From Lentisphaeria bacterium (GTDB lineage Bacteria > Verrucomicrobiota > Lentisphaeria > Oligosphaerales > Oligosphaeraceae), in the NCBI GenBank assembly GCA_016287975.1, contig JAEEXV010000126.1, positions 1 to 42,981 on the forward strand: 42,981 nt of DNA. The letters run 5' to 3'. The notes below the pieces were generated by a model that had not been told where the DNA came from, made no database searches, and saw only the letters and a program-made list of their open reading frames with translations. The first letter of the stretch is position 1; every line of letters starts with the position of its first letter. This document shows positions 41,299 to 42,981 of this stretch, one piece after another. The position numbers were made by a program, and so were the translations under genes.

Positions 41299-42611
41299 AG
41301 CGCGGGGTGGTGGCCGACGAGGTCCTGGAGGGCGTGGAGGTCGATGTCGCGGACAAGACCGCTGGTGTGCGCGGCGGCGAGGGCTGCGGCGGCTCCCGCG
41401 GCCTGGCCAGTCAGGAAGCACCCGGGCATGACGCGGACGGAGGCCGACATGGGCTGGTCGGCGGAGATGCAGCGTCCCGCGACGAGGAGGTTGGTCGTGC
41501 GGCGCGGGATGAGGGCGCGGTACGGAATCCCGTAACTTTCGCCAGGGCCGTAGCGGAGGTTGGTGAGGTAGTCGCGCTTGAAACGCTCGAACTCCTGCAT
41601 GGAATCGTCGAGGGGGTGGATGTCAACGGGATAGGCGAAGCGCCCGATTTCGTCGGGGAAGGAGGCGCGCGCCTTGAAGTCGTCGATGGTGAGGGTGTAT
41701 TCGCAGCGGATGCGTCGGCATTCGCGGATGCCGAGCTGGGCGGCGGAGACGGCGAGTTCGGCCTTCTCGAAGCCTGGCACATACTTCTGGTAGAAGCGCT
41801 GGTATTCAGGCAGTTTCAGGCGGAGGTCCATCCAGCCGCGGGTGCGGGAGCGGTGGTCGTTGGCCCTGAGGCCGAAGGCGTGGGTGAAGTTGCCGCCAGA
41901 ACGGCCTTCGCCGACCTGGAACATGCCAGAGTGGTGGTAGTCGCGGAAGGTGAAGAAGCCGTCGTCGATGGCCTGCTTCACCAGGGGCTCCAGGCGGACG
42001 CCAGAGGCGCGGTAGGTCTTCCAGTCCACGCCGTTCCAGAGGGTGCAGAGGGAGGAGGGCATGGGGACGCCGCGGTCGTTCCCCTGGTCGTACTCGGCGC
42101 CCGCCCAGGTCGCCAGGTCGCCGTTGCCTGTGGCATCGACGAAGACGCTGGCGCGGACGGCGAAGAGACCGCCATCGGAATCGTCGGAGAAGACGGCCTC
42201 GGTGAGGCGCCCCGAGGCGTCGCGGCGGATGTCGATGAGGCGGACATCGAGGGCGAAGTCCATTCCCGCTTCGCGGACCATGGCGTCGTAGACGAGTTTC
42301 AGCGGCTCGACCTGGAAGGGGAGGAAGCCGCCCTTGCGTTTCGCGGGATCTGTGTGGAGGCGGTCGAGCACCTCGCCGCAGATCCTGCCGCCGAGGAATT
42401 CACGGCCGTTGCCAAGTCCGAAGAAGGCGGGGACGAGACCGGAGGTGCCCAGGCCCCCGAAACACCCCGCCCCCTCGCCGAGGAAGATCCGCGCGCCGTT
42501 GCGGGCGGCGGTGATGGCGGCTGCGAGGCCGGCAGGGCCGCCGCCCGCGACGCAGACATCGACAGTGTATTCAACCGGGACGGAACGGGTGTATTGGATG
42601 GTTTCAGACAT
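41295..42611 (-). CDS. FAD-dependent oxidoreductase
   Basis: A 438-residue flavoprotein. The N-terminal dinucleotide-binding motif VCVAGGGPAGLAAAITAARNG binds FAD; FGGLGTSGLVP, FVDATGNGDLATWAGAEYD and NLLVAGRCISADQPMSASVR are typical of the FAD-dependent oxidoreductase group PF12831. These are abundant in Lentisphaerota, Planctomycetota and Bacteroidota glycan loci, and their substrates are mostly unknown (sugar alcohol or sugar oxidation is a guess). The C-terminus GCFLTGQAAGAAAALAAAH closes the FAD domain. No SD is seen; the upstream bases read CCTCC, the reverse of an SD. It overlaps the hydrolase gene by 4 nt, so both probably act in one pathway. Confidence 0.88.
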   Translation of the reverse strand: MSETIQYTRSVPVEYTVDVCVAGGGPAGLAAAITAARNGARIFLGEGAGCFGGLGTSGLVPAFFGLGNGREFLGGRICGEVLDRLHTDPAKRKGGFLPFQVEPLKLVYDAMVREAGMDFALDVRLIDIRRDASGRLTEAVFSDDSDGGLFAVRASVFVDATGNGDLATWAGAEYDQGNDRGVPMPSSLCTLWNGVDWKTYRASGVRLEPLVKQAIDDGFFTFRDYHHSGMFQVGEGRSGGNFTHAFGLRANDHRSRTRGWMDLRLKLPEYQRFYQKYVPGFEKAELAVSAAQLGIRECRRIRCEYTLTIDDFKARASFPDEIGRFAYPVDIHPLDDSMQEFERFKRDYLTNLRYGPGESYGIPYRALIPRRTTNLLVAGRCISADQPMSASVRVMPGCFLTGQAAGAAAALAAAHTSGLVRDIDLHALQDLVGHHPAL

Positions 42612-42687
42612 GGTGGCGGGGAAGGAGGTTTGCTGGGACGGCTGGGAAACGGGGGGCTATCCTGCCTATTTGACGGAGGGCATGGGA

Positions 42688-42981
42688 CTACTTTTCGGGG
42701 GCCATGAGGATGCGGCAGAGTTTTGCGTGGCAGGCGACGCCGTAGACGTGCACCCGGGCATAGCGGCGCCGAAGAAGTCGGCCATAGTCCCGTTCGAGCG
42801 CCTGCCGTAGCGCCTTCGCGGCGGCCTTTTCAAGCGCTTCGGGGGTGCCGTCGGGGGCCTCCTTGACCTCGATGACGACGGCGGAGGAATGGTCCTCGGC
42901 GAGGAGCTGCAGGTCGGAGCGCCCGTCGCCAGATTCTCGGTTGGAGAGGCATTCGCGGCCTTCGGCGCCGGCAAGGAGGCC
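42688..42981 (-). CDS. PD-(D/E)XK nuclease-like protein, C-terminal fragment
   Basis: An open frame without visible start enters from the right edge and ends with TAG at 42688-42690 (97 residues seen). SNRESGDGRSDLQLL and SSAVVIEVKEAP give the D...ExK core of the PDDEXK_9 (DUF1703) domain, followed by the helix EALEKAAAKALRQALERDYG and the strand VHVYGVACHAKLCRI, the usual end of AAA-ATPase-like/DUF1703 proteins. The upstream part, expected to hold an ATPase domain, lies outside the window. These are common singletons of unknown role in gut bacteria. A 76-nt gap separates it from the FAD oxidoreductase gene. Confidence 0.8.
   Translation of the reverse strand, partial: GLLAGAEGRECLSNRESGDGRSDLQLLAEDHSSAVVIEVKEAPDGTPEALEKAAAKALRQALERDYGRLLRRRYARVHVYGVACHAKLCRILMAPEK

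Noticed and set aside
39559..41535. Plus-strand open frame (658 codons) opposite the duplicated hydrolase
   Set aside because: Gly/Arg/Glu-rich shadow of the real gene, with no motif; the minus strand shows two aligned hydrolase halves.
42666..42974. 102-codon minus-strand open frame at the right edge
   Set aside because: Pro/Ser/Arg-rich shadow; the neighbouring minus frame, open to the edge and ending at 42688, encodes a recognisable PD-(D/E)XK domain end.

Overview
The window is a GC-rich bacterial chromosome segment with closely packed genes on both strands. No rRNA, tRNA, CRISPR array, transposase or phage gene was seen. The best taxonomic guess is a member of the PVC superphylum, most likely Lentisphaerota (Victivallis-like). 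The reasons are a prepilin-like protein with the [13 protein letters not shown]-terminus and an H-X9-DG C-terminal motif next to glycoside hydrolases, several polysaccharide-degrading enzymes, and an FAD-dependent oxidoreductase of the type common in those genomes. This is inference from gene content, not phylogeny.

Layout. (1) 1-4390, metabolism: NADP-type glutamate dehydrogenase (minus) with its own terminator; divergently a plus-strand group of a PdxK/ThiD-type kinase, a small HNH nuclease, a class I fumarase alpha subunit without a beta subunit, and a DUF486 membrane protein. (2) 4406-4472: two identical palindromic repeats between convergent genes. (3) 4495-16146 (minus): an exopolysaccharide assembly and export locus, read right to left: a small secreted acidic-tailed protein, an outer-membrane beta-barrel, a terminator, a six-SLBB export protein, a Wzc-like tyrosine autokinase with a 15-tyrosine tail, a giant Wzy-type polymerase/ligase, and a WecA-type phosphoglycosyltransferase fused to a FlaA1-like domain. 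(4) 16355-25157: GH2 enzyme, GltS-type symporter, a strongly promoted two-module solute-binding protein, a GH127 enzyme and a tartrate/D-malate dehydrogenase-type enzyme. (5) 25267-28500: a divergent AraC regulator, an AT-richer DUF234-type ATPase and an RpiR-type regulator. (6) 28604-28998: a roughly 395-bp degenerate heptanucleotide array in the divergent region between the RpiR gene and a sugar gene cluster. (7) 29130-39671 (plus): a phosphomannose isomerase-like protein with an unassigned N-terminal half, a ROK sugar kinase, the prepilin-like protein, a 1,666-residue secreted multidomain protein with a putative new glycosidase barrel, and a GH42 beta-galactosidase. (8) 39703-42981 (minus): a duplicated alpha/beta hydrolase with one dead half, an FAD oxidoreductase, and the C-terminal end of a PD-(D/E)XK nuclease-like protein running off the window.

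Together, the left half builds and exports a surface polysaccharide, while the right half binds, cuts and phosphorylates plant- or host-type glycans (galactosides, arabinofuranosides, possibly acylated sugars), probably under RpiR and AraC control. The most unusual features are the heptamer array, the terminator just ahead of the SLBB gene, the fused solute-binding protein, the very large secreted protein, and the hydrolase with an inactive half.
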